DNA from: Owenia fusiformis
Taxonomy: Eukaryota > Annelida > Polychaeta > Sabellida > Oweniidae
Direction of reading: 5' to 3'
Assembly (NCBI GenBank): GCA_903813345.2
Contig: CAIIXF020000001.1
Location: 13,847,915 to 13,911,914, forward strand
Length of the DNA stretch: 64,000 nt
Below, piece after piece: positions 1-10,739 of this stretch. Below the pieces are notes generated by a model. It was given only the letters and a program-made list of their open reading frames with translations, was not told the DNA's origin and did not search any database. The stretch's first letter is position 1, and each line of letters opens with the position of its first letter. Position numbers and translations under genes: made by a program.

Positions 1-127
1 GTGGTTTACTCTATTTCTTAAAATATTAATGAAAAGCTTTCCACATGAATCCATGAAATGGTTTGGCTGGAAACCTGTTGACATTCCTTGACAGACAAGA
101 TTTTAGGAAAAAAATCCAAAATAGACG

Positions 128-740
128 GTAAAGATTAAAAGGTGGATTGGATCGAGTGGATTGGGTTCATGTAAAAGGTGGATTGGATTGGCTATCTTCA
201 AAATATGGATTTTCCTTTAAAAAATTCTATTGATCTCCCTTTAGGAAGATTGGTGCTCTCTTCACTTGCACAGTGTCAAATAATAGATGTAATATTATTT
301 TGCTTGGGTGGGCTAGAAGGTTGACCTGGTACCTGCTTTCTGATACACGATCTTATTCATTCCAAGTGTAATTTGAGACATTTCATAAATCATAAGGCAG
401 ACTGGTTTGAAGATCCATATCTGTTTTCAATCCAAACTGAACATACCAAAAATGTTTTGTGAACATTCACACATTAATTTGAATGACAGGTTTTCTTTTT
501 CTAAAGATCTATGTCTTACAAAAGTTGATTTACAAGGGAAAGCAAGAGTGTCCCTGAACTAATTGGAGTATGTATTTGTCATTGCTTTGTTCTGATTTCT
601 CAAAAGGGACCTGTAAAACTGTAGAGGGAAATCAACAGAATTTTTTTTATAAGAAATTCCACATTTTGAAGATTCCCGATCCAATCCACCTTTTACATGA
701 ATCCAATCCACTCGATCCAATCCACCTTTTAATCTCTACC
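128..740. mobile_element. Foldback element with ~115 bp inverted arms
   Basis: The left arm (128-243) and right arm (628-740) are imperfect reverse complements. Both carry the phrase AAAAGGTGGATTGGAT twice (or its complement ATCCAATCCACCTTTT) and an adjoining block ending in a CTATTGATCTCCCT-like stretch. The ~385 bp between the arms has no convincing coding potential. The flanks (about 43-110 and 944-1010) share another repeat around ATGAATCCATGAAA and CTGGAAACCTGT, as if this element had landed inside an older repeat. No target-site duplication was identified, so the transposon class is open. The palindrome is seen directly; mobility is inferred. Confidence 0.65.
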
Positions 741-754
741 AAATAGACACCCTA

Positions 755-1085
755 ACATTTATCCAGACTGCCTAAAAACTAATCAGCTTTAAACTTTCGT
801 ATGTAATAATATCCATAAAAATTTCAATACAACATTTACCTAGCATTTACCTTACATTTAACATTTACCTAACATTTACCCAGACTGCCCAAAAACTAAT
901 CAGTTTTAAACTTTCTTACGTAATAACATCCCTAAAGATTTCAGATGAATCCATGAAACGGTTTGACTGGAAACCTGTAGGCAAGCCTCGACACACAAGA
1001 TTTCCTTAATATTTAACCAGAATGCCTCAAATATAATCAGTTCTAAACTTTCGTAGGTAGTAACATCTTCAGGAGACAAGGGGAT
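755..1085. repeat. Degenerate tandem repeat, three copies
   Basis: Three diverged copies, starting near 763, 881 and 1017, share the core ACTAATCAGTTTTAAACTTT followed by a CGTANGTAATAACATC-like stretch. A short ACATTTACCTAGCATTTACC direct repeat lies between the first two. No gene is seen here. Confidence 0.6.
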
Positions 1086-3010
1086 ATGAGGGTTAGACAC
1101 ACCCCTAGGGGTTGCCTTTTTATGTACAGTGTTTGTAATCATGAATGAGAAATGAGAAATAAACTGAACAGAATTGAATTGAAATGTGAATTTACTTATA
1201 TCTATAGTAGGCTAGGCAAATGGAAGTTTAACATCCCAAAAATTGCAACAGTTTTTAAATTAGGCTTATATTGTATATTGATACCAGTTGAAAAACATAT
1301 CAAAAATATAGAAAAATATATGCAGTGGACAAATATGAAATGTCACATTCCAGGTACCCCCCTCCAAATTTGAGTATGGGATTGTAAATATTTTTTTATT
1401 TCAAAATGGAATACTCTTGTCAACTAAACGAGTAATATTATGATAGTTTACTGACATAAGAGCAACTAAAAATTGTTAACCAACTATTTGAGTGCAATAA
1501 TTGGCATTTCTAGCGCCAAATATCTGAAAATAGGCCATCAAATAGCCCGAATTTAATATAACAATGTATTTATTTCTGTATCAATTCATCAGAATTGCAT
1601 GAAAAATATCTAGGAGGGTATTGTACACCTGAACATTGTCTTTGATAAGTATCAGGGTCATTAAATGAATATTGAGCGTGAAAATAATATTTGAAATTTC
1701 AATATTTTACCACACCCACTTTTGGGGTGACCTTACTTTTGTTTAATTACTTCCAAGATATGTCATATTTGAACTCAATAGCACAACTAAATTATTTGTA
1801 AAGGCTTATTTTGTCCCGAAAACAGTTTTTTGAGGTTTTCAGAAAAGGATTATGCAAAAAAAGTAGAAAAACAGCAAATGCCAGGTGAAATATAGGGGAA
1901 GCCCTACTTTTAGTTGATAACTGTTAAATTATCAAATGTTTTCTCCTTTTAAATTCAATTTGATATATAATATACCTTTTCTGATAAAACAGAGAACGAT
2001 TTGTTACAATCAGTGGTCAAAAAATGTCCTTGAAAAGGCAACAAAATGTTAAATATCCCTGTCACTGACATCAGTTTATTAATATGAGCCAAAAAAGGTA
2101 ACCCAACCAAATGTTTGTTAATAACCCAGTCATTCAGCATGGGTTTGACATCATATTTAGCACAATTACCTTGTTCAATGTTCTTTCATTCTACTAAGTG
2201 TCATTGATCTATCCTTAATAGTCACGATTTTATGGCCATTTACAAAATGTGCTCAAAATATCGAAATGTGCCTAACTGACTGGACATCAATACCACCAGT
2301 TTTTTTTTTTATCTGTGGACCTTTTTTCGATACTAACAACACTTGAAACATTAAAACAAGAGATAAGAATGAAGATGAGAGTCATAACACATGATTTTTA
2401 TGCTCCTGATTTGAACAACACGATACGTACAAGTTGGCCTCCAGGAATGACACCCATATTTCATGGCATGGTATAAAATGGCCATAAAATCTTGACCACT
2501 AGAGACCACTGAGACTGGGTAGATTGATAATACATTGACCAAGACTCAATTCTGCCAAATATGACACTAAATCCATGCAGGATGATTGGACTGGATTATT
2601 AAGATTTGTTTGGGTTACCTTTTTGGCTCGCCCTGTATTAAGGAAAAATTGTTACTTTTGAATAAGGTGTTCTTAACCACACAGTGATATTGAGAAATGA
2701 AATGAAGAAGTTCAACTGAAGAATGTTCGATTTCAAGATGAACTTAAATAAAAAATGAGCCAAAGGTTTTTACATTAATAAATCCTCTTGAGTTAACTAG
2801 TGTAACGCAAAGTAAATCCCTGGTCTTTATACAGGGCCTGGTTCGATTATGTTATGTTCATTATCGAAAATGCTGCCTTAATTTTGTAATCTTAACCTTC
2901 ATATATGTGTCTTACTTATAGAGAGCAAAAAAGAATGCTGATTAAATAAGCTTAATACTATTATGTTTTAACAACAATCAGTTACAACCTTGTCTATCAC
3001 CAGCCTTCAT

Positions 3011-3240
3011 CAGGGGCGGATATGGGAACCAACAAGGGGGGGGGGGCAAATGTCAGGTCTGAGAAAAAACTTCCGCGGAAAAAATTTTGGGCCCCTAAAA
3101 CCCTGAAGTGGGCCCAAATTTTGAAATATTGAGACCCATTTTCTTCAATTAAAAAATAAGGCTTTAAATGGCCCATTTATGACCAAAAAGGCCTACTTTT
3201 CGGGGCCTTAAGGCCTTTTTTGGGCCCAATTTTTTTTTAG
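3011..3240. repeat. GGGCC-rich dispersed repeat, copy 1
   Basis: This stretch starts with CAGGGGCGGATATGGGAACC, runs into a long G homopolymer, and then has many GGGCC/GGCCC words (GGGCCTTAAGGCC type). Copies occur inverted at 11939-12197 and truncated at 17233-17290. It has no coding potential and is a non-autonomous interspersed repeat of unknown class. Confidence 0.7.
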
Positions 3241-3675
3241 TCATCATTATTCTCATGATCAGTAATGGAGGTATTTGCACAAATGCCTTTGCATACCTTT
3301 TTCATTTTTCTACAAGAACATCTCATAGAAATACAATCTGCCTTACACACACAATGGATGATCTCTGAGAAAGGGGAGCTGCATTTAGGCAATTGGTTAG
3401 GTACATAGTTTCGTTGCCTATTTCCCAGCCCAATTATAATGGAGGCAGTTTATTTCCCTCCCACTCCTGGATCTGATGGTACACTCTGTAACTGTGGTAT
3501 TCCGCAGCATCAGAAAATGGAGGAAGAGCTGCAATAATTCAGATCCTGCTGCTCTCTTTTAATAGAATTTTAGAAGCCTAAGATAATTTAGGGTTTCACC
3601 ATTTTTCCACCATAAATTGACAAAAGAGCATGTTCCTCTGCAATGACAGAGTTGCTTGCATTTCACTGGTTTTCT

Positions 3676-4075
3676 ACTTGTTTACGTTGTAACAAAATGT
3701 CGGAACATCGAAGGTTTGATTTTTCTTTTTTCTTTATTTCACACATTGTAGGCAGAATTCCCACAACATTGTTATCACAAACATGTATCAGTATTATATG
3801 TTTAAAAATGTACATATTTGCGAACAAATAGTTCAGAAGACAACAGAATCTTCGATTTAATTCCTCACTTAAGTTACATAAACGGTATTTCGATAAACAA
3901 TTAAGATCTGCACTTTTAACCCAAACTGTTTATTTAACTTAAATAAGGAATAAAATCAACAATTCTGTGAGAAAAAAACATCGTGGGGATTCTGCCTACA
4001 ACGCGTGAAAAAAAAGGAAAAAAGAAATATCGTACTTTCGACGTTTAGACATTTTGTTACCGAAACGACAAGCGT
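3676..4075. mobile_element. ~400 bp foldback/MITE-like element
   Basis: The left arm (3676-3790) and right arm (3965-4075) are inverted copies. GTAACAAAATGTC near both ends and the block GTAGGCAGAATTCCCAC, complemented as GTGGGGATTCTGCCTAC, anchor the match. The middle contains GCGAACAAATAGTTCAGAAG, which recurs in a related element at 53833-54092. This marks a small dispersed family. Confidence 0.6.
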
Positions 4076-4136
4076 AATCGAGCGGATCACCAGTGCTTTT
4101 GGTAATTTAAAAACAACCGCTTGTTTTCTCAAGAAC

Positions 4137-4505
4137 TCACTCTTTTTTATCTGCCTCAATGATAGACTCTTGTCTATGCCATATATAACCTGAATGCGAT
4201 GTCACACCCCAGAAAAGAAACAAAATATCGTCACAGACCACTTTTCCCAAAGACAATCTTATTTCATTTATATTCCAACATTTTGTTTCTTGGGTTGCTG
4301 CTTTTGGTTCAGGTTTGAAGAAAATGTTGAAGTTTGTGTTTTGTGCATGATAAATGAGAAGCACAAGGAGATCTGTATGAGTACTGTATTTGAGGTTTGG
4401 ACACTTTGGATTGCAGTTTTCACAATCACAATATCTGCATCCGATTCTGAATGCAGCGCATGTACACTCAATGTTTTCCAACCTGACAGACAGAATTACC
4501 ATCAT
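4137..4505 (-). CDS. Uncertain Cys-rich ORF inside the 4.4 kb foldback
   Basis: An open frame of about 122 codons encodes a Cys-dense patch (CTCAAFRIGCRYCDCENC, then NPKCPN) near its N-terminus, followed by unremarkable sequence. Cys spacing of this kind occurs in small zinc-binding modules, including some in transposon proteins, but I recognise no family. The opposite strand is also open, which lowers the coding likelihood. It could be the decayed remnant of an element-encoded protein or a chance ORF. No splice or promoter context supports it. Confidence 0.15.
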   Translation of the reverse strand: MMVILSVRLENIECTCAAFRIGCRYCDCENCNPKCPNLKYSTHTDLLVLLIYHAQNTNFNIFFKPEPKAATQETKCWNINEIRLSLGKVVCDDILFLFWGVTSHSGYIWHRQESIIEADKKE

Positions 4506-5728
4506 TCCTATGCACTGAAATTATATTAATGAAAGACTCCCCAGATATCTGAGATTTTAATGTTCTCTGTCGGTTTAAATTCCGTTTAATAACCATAAAT
4601 TCGTTTCTACAGCATTATACATCCAATTGATAGTTCCATAGTAATGTACTCTTATGTAATGATTTATTTATCTGATGAATTTAAATATATGCAAATTTAG
4701 TAATTGCGGATTGTAATTAATAATTTAAACAATATTAAATTCCACAAAAACTACAACTTACATTATTTAGATAAGCCTAGTATAGAGCAGTTATCAAATA
4801 CCCTAATATCAGAGTGGTGATATGTAATTATTCATCAAATAAAAGTGAGGTCACCTTAACATTTCACCTGGTGCAACTAATAATTCCTATTTTTCATACT
4901 AATAAGGTATAAACCTTCACAAAACTTGTATTTTAGATGATGACAAGCCTATATAAATGATTTAGATGTCAACTCTAATACAAATGTGATGCATTGTGGG
5001 AGTTAATCATCAAAACTATAGTCTCCCTTATAGTGGGCGGGGCAAAACTATGAAAATGAAATAATTTTTTTCTTCCTAAGTATACACCTTAGAATTCTGA
5101 CACTCACCAAATATGAAGTTCATATGAATATGTAACACCATAATTTTTTTCATGCTTTTCTGACTAACTGATCCTAAAATATCTAAATAGATATGTGATA
5201 ACATGCCTGTTTTGTGGCCTATTTTGTTATACTTTGGAGTCAAATGACCAATTACTGGTCTCAAAATTGATTAAAATGATATTTTAATTATTTGTGAATG
5301 TGTGATCTATCATAATAAAGCTTGAATACTTGACTAAAGTATTCCATTTGGGAAGAAAAAATTGTTTCCTACCAATACTCAATTTTGGGGTAGGGTTGTA
5401 GGGGGTAACTAGGAAGTGAAATTTCATATTTGTCCACTGCATACATTTTTCTATATTTTTGATATGTTTTTCAACTGATATTAATACATAATATAAGACT
5501 AATTTAAAAACTGTTGCAATTTTTGGGATGTTTGGGCCTTTTATGAGCCCATTTGCTTGGCCTATAGCATCACATAACTTTATCAGGCTTCAAATACACT
5601 ATAAAACTATTAACAGTCAATACTTGACCTTGTTAAAGCCAAACATAATTTTATCAGGTGTCAGATACATAAGTACACAGTGATATTGCAGAAATACATG
5701 TAAAAACACATGGTCTAGACATTTTATA

Positions 5729-7588
5729 ATGGCTCCTTTTAAACTATATGGGGACTATAAGTCCCAGCCAGTTAGGGCAGTAGCATTAATGCTGAGGACA
5801 AACAACATTGACTTTGACTTTGTATCCTGCCCTTTGGAACCAAAGGCTGGCCGTAAGTATACATATATTATTACCTGTACATATATTAATTTGTACATTA
5901 ATTTTGTATTGTAATAGTTGAATCACTGACTGAACTTAATTTCATCCATATCTTTATTTTTCATATACAATATACATTTTCTTAAATAAATGACCCCTCC
6001 TTTTAACTATAAACCATCACCACTTTTTAACCTATGTGCAAGTATACAGGTAAAATAAGGGGGGGGGGGGGGGGGTTGGTGACTTACCCCTGCAACTGAA
6101 AACTGCTAATATAAATTCAAAGTTTCAAGATGGCTACCTCAACTCTAGGTCATAACAAGAATTTAAGGAATATATAGAGAATGCCAAGTTCATTATGACC
6201 AACTGATGAATCATATAATTTCAATTTCTAAATCACATTTCAACTTAATTAAACTAATTGACTCTTCAAAACGAGTAGCTATTTAAAATAAGAGATCAAG
6301 ACAATGCTTCCAGGTCAAGTCGACCCAAAGTCATCTCAAACCATGTCAACATAATTGTTTTGTCACTATTTTTTTGTTTTCATTACACAATATAATAAGG
6401 TCTAATAAGGTATAAGGACCCTTAAACCAAAAAGTGGAAGATATGAGACATAAAAAAGTTTACATTTACAGATATCTTTGATACTTCACTAGTTATTAAA
6501 TTCATCCATCATGTAGTTTCATTTCATTAATTTTATCATTGTTTTACAGGTAGAATTGGGACAGAAGAATATGCGACAAATGTTAACCCATTTAAAAGAG
6601 TCCCGACACTTGTTGTAGAAGGAGTAGCACATATCTGTGAGAGGTACACATTTTCCATATTTTCTCTGTCAGTATGTAATCAAATTAATTTATTATGTTC
6701 AAAAAGCCTATCTTGTCACTGTCCACATATTTGCCTTTTCTTTGGATGATGTACATTATAAATGTATAACTTCACATCTTCTTTATATCAAGCTCTGCAG
6801 CCCTGCAGTACCTAGCTGAGCTGGAAGGGGTATCTCCTCACTGGTACCCAAGGAGTGGGAAGGAGAGGATCCTTGTGAACACATACCTGGCCTGGCATGG
6901 TCCTGATGTGAGAAAATATGCATCAGGATACTTTGTCTCCACAGTAAGTCTCACATTTCTACAAGTATTTCACTGAGAACACTAAGACAAAACCTTGCAT
7001 TAATCTCTATATAATAATAACAATTCCCCTATATGTGATTGCAATGAAAAAATTTGTGTTAACCACAAGTCACAATGTGTCAGATCAGATCAATTGGGAA
7101 TTAAATTAACAAAAATAACTATATCTAGTAGATCAAATAAACTGAGATTAACTTCACCGTTAAATAAAATAAAACACAGATCTAAATCAATAGTGATAAC
7201 ATTACAAACAAGCATATCATGTAAATTTAATAACTTGTCATTTGTTCTACAGTTCTATGGGCCTTTGTTCCTTGACAGACATTTCACAGATACACAGGTG
7301 AAAGAATTTAGAGATGGATTTGAGGCTCTCCTGGACAAACTTGAAAAAATCTGGCTGAAGGAAACCCCATATCTTGCTGGGAATGACATCACAATAGCTG
7401 ACTTACAACTAATCACAGAACTCACACAGGTTGAGTCAACTGGCTATGATATGGTGAAAGGTAGGCCCAAGTTGGAGGCTTGGATGCAGCTAGTTAAGGA
7501 CATACTACAGCCACATTATGATGCAATCAGTGAGGAGCCTTTGACTGGATTTGCAGACCAATATAAGGAATACAAAGCATCAAAATAA
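5729..7588 (+). CDS. Theta-class glutathione S-transferase (4 exons, complete)
   Basis: Exons 5729-5852, 6550-6643, 6793-6943 and 7253-7588 join in phase to give 234 residues, the usual theta-class length. Each intron has GT/AG ends. The N-terminal thioredoxin-like domain begins MAPFKLYGDYKSQPVRAVAL; Ser12 in the SQPxRAV motif matches the catalytic serine of theta GSTs. NPFKRVPTLVVEG and the following CESSAALQYLAEL form the glutathione-binding VP...ES motif. WYPRSGKERILVNTYLAWH opens the helical C-terminal domain, and LAGNDITIADL is the conserved N-capping/hydrophobic staple. The enzyme conjugates glutathione to electrophiles in the cytosol. The start is chosen because it gives the family N-terminus without extra sequence. 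The gene stands alone on the plus strand downstream of the KDM1B-like exons, convergent with them. Family assignment is firm; the exact ortholog (GSTT1 versus GSTT2-like) is not decided. Confidence 0.9.
6058..6076. repeat. Poly-G homopolymer in GST intron 1
   Basis: An uninterrupted run of about 17 G residues follows AAAATAA in GST intron 1. Its length is probably polymorphic or prone to sequencing error. Confidence 0.85.
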
Positions 7589-7756
7589 CATTTATGTGAC
7601 TTATGTATTCCAAAGACAGTTTTAAATACTACCATTTCATTATGCCAGGCTTAATTTCCATTAAAAGCCAAACATTGCAAAATATGCTGCCTGATCCTAT
7701 AATACCCAAATTGGTGACTGACAACCTCTTTTGTATATAGGAAATTGTAATTGAAA

Positions 7757-7762
7757 AATAAA
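7757..7762 (+). promoter_or_regulatory. Polyadenylation signal of the GST gene
   Basis: AATAAA lies 169 bp after the GST stop codon, a normal 3'UTR distance. It is the first canonical hexamer seen downstream of the stop. Confidence 0.6.
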
Positions 7763-8048
7763 TATTGATTATTAATAAAAATAGTTTGATTTTGCTCCTC
7801 TAAAAGAGAACTTCATGTACACTCTGACTGAGCGGTGATGCTTTGATCTAACCTTAACTGATTAGAATACTTGGAAGATCAAATCCAGAGCCCGATCAGA
7901 ATAGAATTCATTTAATCTTATGTTTTTGTAAGTACATGGCAATCATTTCACAACAGAACACTCATTTAAGGCCATAACAGCTATTTTTGAGGCGATTTAA
8001 AATCAAACGGTTATATTCACTAGTACTCCACACAAGTAAAAGGTTTAC
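7763..8048. other. Sequence between GST and the KDM1B-like exons
   Basis: AT-rich sequence between the GST poly(A) signal and the third KDM1B-like exon. If the KDM1B-like gene continues leftwards, this is part of its intron. No further exon or repeat was recognised. Confidence 0.5.
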
Positions 8049-10696
8049 CTTCTATAATAGTACTCGAAGCAGTCATTGCAGTAGTGCTCTCCAGCTGATA
8101 GATGGTACCATCGTGATGTCATGCCATCTCCACAGCAACTAAATATTAATATACAAAATATTTAGTCTATCAATTCAATTTGTATTTACGCTGTTCAAAA
8201 TGTATCTTTATGCCAACTATAATCTCAATGTATCAAACCAATATGAGACAAGGCATTAACATGCAAAATGTCACCACCTGCCATTTGTTACAGATGCCAA
8301 CCACCAAACACCAACTGCAAAACACCATCCACAAAAAAGTTGGAGACTTTAACAATATGTCACTACTTGTCACTATGCGTATATGTGCAAATATTCAATG
8401 GGGAAGGTGTTCAGTTTGTAAAAAGACAAAGTTATTTCATTATGGTTTAACCCTCCCTTTCCCTCATAAAACAAAATTAGAAAATGTTGATTTGCCTTTC
8501 AGTTGTTTTTTCAAAAGATCATTTTTACACTCTCATTTGCTTAACCCCCATCCAGTTATATGGACTTTGTTAAAATCATAATAAGAGAACGTAAAATATT
8601 TATGTATTGATCAGTATATATTTGTGATGGGTAGAGAGTAAATCTTGTTTAAGAACATCGCAAATCAGCCCCCACCCTCTTAGCTACTTTCAATTACAAA
8701 CAGATACAGGTAAATAGAGAGGATGTAATGCTAGTAGCCTAGTAGTTAAAGAAATCTGCTAATGCAAACTCACCGTGCAGCACAACGTATGGCACAGATA
8801 GGAATATCAGAAGTACAGCGAGACATCCCACACTTTCTATACATAGATCCATCTGGTCTCTCCAAAATCACATCTCTCTTCTTCACCTTCTTATCTTCAG
8901 ATTGGCCTGGGCCTCTATTATATGCAACAAAATATATGATCACAAACTCACAAATTCACGAAATGTTTAACGTTTTAAATACTGTACATGAAGTAATAGT
9001 GTTTTCAACCAAATATGTAATCTAAATCATATCAAAGATTTTTCTAGTTTATACCTATGACCATGTGCAATGTTCTTTTTCATCAATTTCTTATAATGGG
9101 TTAAAAATTCTCATTTAGATACAAATGGATTCACCTTGGTGAAATTTTATTTCCAAATTCTAAACTAAGTGTTGCACACACATGAATGCCTTTCATTAAC
9201 TTATATTGATTTAACATACTTTGGAGACTGAACTGCAGCAGCAGACTTTGGTGTACTTGGTGCTGACTTGATGACTTTAACTTTCTTTGGTCGAATCTTA
9301 TCTTGTATGTTCTTAAAATTTATTGTCCCCTCTGCCGGTGCAGGCTTGGATTTCTTCTTTGGTGATTCAACAATTGGCTTTGATTTCTTCTTTGGTGACT
9401 CTACAATGGGTGTATTTTCTGCAGCGGCCCTCGCTTTATCTTCAGCTGATTTTTTCTGACTCCTTGGACTCTTAGCGTCTTCTTTTACTGCCTTATCCTC
9501 GACTCTAGGGCTTTTTGATGAAGAGTTGGGCGATGAGATTTCTTTTGGTGATATGTATTCTTCTTCATCGTAACGTTTTTTAGGTTTACGGGCACGCTTG
9601 CCTTCAACAATTATCGGTTGATGGAATAAGGGGAGATATTCAGCATCAACTCCCATGTTCTCTTGTGGAATAGGGACAGCAAGTTCTTTCGGAACATTTT
9701 GGCTGATAGGTTTTTGACTCCTAGAGGTTTTCTCAACCTTCAATGTATCCTCACTTGGTACTTGAGATCCATTTTCTGGTTCTAGAGTTTGTGCTATTTG
9801 ACTACCAGTGTTATCATTTTTATTATCTGGTGTAGTTTCTTTAGGGCTTGTTTTTAAGGAGGTATTGGTATCATCTTCAGCATTAGGTTTTTCATCAGTT
9901 ACATTTTCATTACTTGTATTACTGGACACAGAAAATCTCTTCTTTGAAGGGCGACCACGGCCTCGTTTAGGCGATACTAGTGTCTCAGTCTCTTTTTCCA
10001 GTACACTTTTCTCATCTTCTTTGACATCTCCCGCATCATTTAATTTTTGTTCAGTAAGAGCATCTCCTTTTACTCTAATAGTTTCAGGTTCATCTTCTGG
10101 TTTAGCAGGTGTTTCATCATTTATGTTTTCATTACTTCCATTACTTGACACAGATAACCTCTTCTTTGAAGGGCGACCACGTCCTCTTTTAGGCGATACT
10201 AATGTCTCAGTCTCCTTTTCCAGTTTAACTTTCTCATTATTGGGTACAATTTTTTCATCTCCTTTAACATCCCCTTCATCATTTTGTTGTATTACAGCAT
10301 CTCCTTTCGCTTCAACAGTTTCAACAATAGCGTCATCTTCAGTGTTAGGTTTTTCATCAGTAATGTTTTCATTACTTACATTACTTGATACAGATAACCT
10401 CTTCTTTGAAGGCCGACCACGTCCTCTTTTAGGCGATACTAATGTCTCAGCCCCCTTTTCCAGTATAGTATTCTCATTTTCAGGTACAATTTCCTCATCT
10501 TCTTTATCATTTCCTGCATCATTTGACTTTTGTTCTGTTAGAGTACCTTCCTTTTCTCCAATAGTTTCCTGTTCATCTTCCAGTTTAGCACGTTTACTCG
10601 TTGGTGTACTAGTGATGCTATCATTGTTGTCATCTCCTATAGATTGTAAACTTTTCCTTGGACGTCCTCGTTTTCTCGTGCTTGCTTCTTCCATTC
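8049..10696 (-). CDS. KDM1B: KDM1B/LSD2-like lysine demethylase, N-terminal part (3 coding exons)
   Basis: Coding exons on the minus strand are 10696-9220 (ATG at 10694-10692), 8914-8774 and 8138-8049. They join in phase to give about 568 residues. The first exon encodes an acidic/basic low-complexity region with AT-hooks. Exons 2-3 encode the LSD2-specific zinc finger: MYRKCGMSRC, then ICAIRC, then CCGDGMTSRWYHLSAGEHYC and NDCFEYYYRS. This matches the vertebrate KDM1B C4H2C2-type finger, which ends SRWYHL..GEH.CNECFD.YYRS. KDM1B is an FAD-dependent H3K4me1/2 demethylase acting in the nucleus. The CW finger, SWIRM and amine-oxidase domains are expected next but were not found between 1 and 8048. 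They are therefore probably outside the window, with the GST gene inside an intron, or the gene is truncated. The start follows a TTTTATTTTCAG acceptor, so a 5' non-coding exon probably lies further right. Confidence 0.8.
8252..8372 (-). repeat. ~120 bp dispersed repeat, copy in KDM1B-like intron
   Basis: Recognised by GTCACCACCTGCCATTTGTTACAG..., which is the reverse complement of the CTGTAACAAATGACAGGTGGTGACATTTTG consensus split over copies at 26985-27122, 30098-30232, 43684-43800 and (degraded) 56540-56632. The second half carries an AGTCTCCAACNTTTTGTGGAT-type block. This looks like a short SINE- or MITE-like family; no promoter boxes or tail were identified. Confidence 0.65.
9220..10694 (-). 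CDS. KDM1B: AT-hook-repeat exon of the KDM1B-like gene
   Basis: A single 1.48 kb exon of 491 codons. AT-hook cores (RGRP) lie at about residue 10 (KRGRPRK) and, within SPKRGRGRPSKKR repeats, at about residues 88-99, 168-179 and 242-253. The three larger repeats are ~75-80 residues long, each an acidic spacer followed by ETLVSPKRGRGRPSKKR and SVSSN-SNEN, which points to internal tandem duplication. Near the C-terminal end the phrase SPKKKSKP occurs twice. AT-hooks bind the minor groove of AT-rich DNA. The exon ends at a GTATGT donor, although the frame stays open a few codons more to a stop. Vertebrate KDM1B, as I recall it, has only a short basic N-terminus here, so the AT-hook expansion is unusual. 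Confidence 0.8.
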
Positions 10697-10739
10697 CTGA
10701 AAATAAAACTTCTGGTCTTAAGTACAAATGATGATATTA

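Larger units (their letters stand above)
1203..5572. mobile_element. ~4.4 kb inverted-repeat (foldback) structure with ~0.75 kb arms
   Basis: The left arm (about 1203-1940) reappears, diverged, as its reverse complement at about 4795-5572. Colinear matches include the outer AGGCTAGGCAAATGG block, CAAAAATTGCAACAGTTTTT, the ATCAAAAATATAGAAAAATA block, the TATGCAGTGGACAAATATGA block and, further in, AAAATAGGCCA and CCAGGTGAAAT. Arms this long fit a foldback or MITE-like DNA element, or an inverted duplication. The middle (1940-4795) holds a weak palindrome around 2180-2550, a GGGCC-rich repeat (3011-3240), a second foldback (3676-4075) and an uncertain Cys-rich ORF. No recognisable transposase was found. 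Confidence 0.6.

Noticed and set aside
8180-8581. 133-codon plus-strand ORF
   Set aside because: It overlaps the dispersed ~120 bp repeat and lies in an intron of the minus-strand KDM1B-like gene, with no domain.
9201-9219. Stop codon 7 codons after the AT-hook exon donor, suggesting the gene ends there
   Set aside because: The donor GTATGT at 9219 and in-phase joining to two exons with the LSD2 zinc finger are better supported, though an intron-retained short form is possible.
10695-10727. Upstream in-frame ATG (MYLRPEVLFSG) for the AT-hook protein
   Set aside because: The segment contains a polypyrimidine stretch and CAG acceptor directly before the chosen ATG, so it is intron.
9808-10731. 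307-codon plus-strand ORF opposite the AT-hook exon
   Set aside because: It is the antisense shadow of the Ser/Lys/Glu-rich AT-hook repeats; the minus strand is spliced in phase to the zinc-finger exons.
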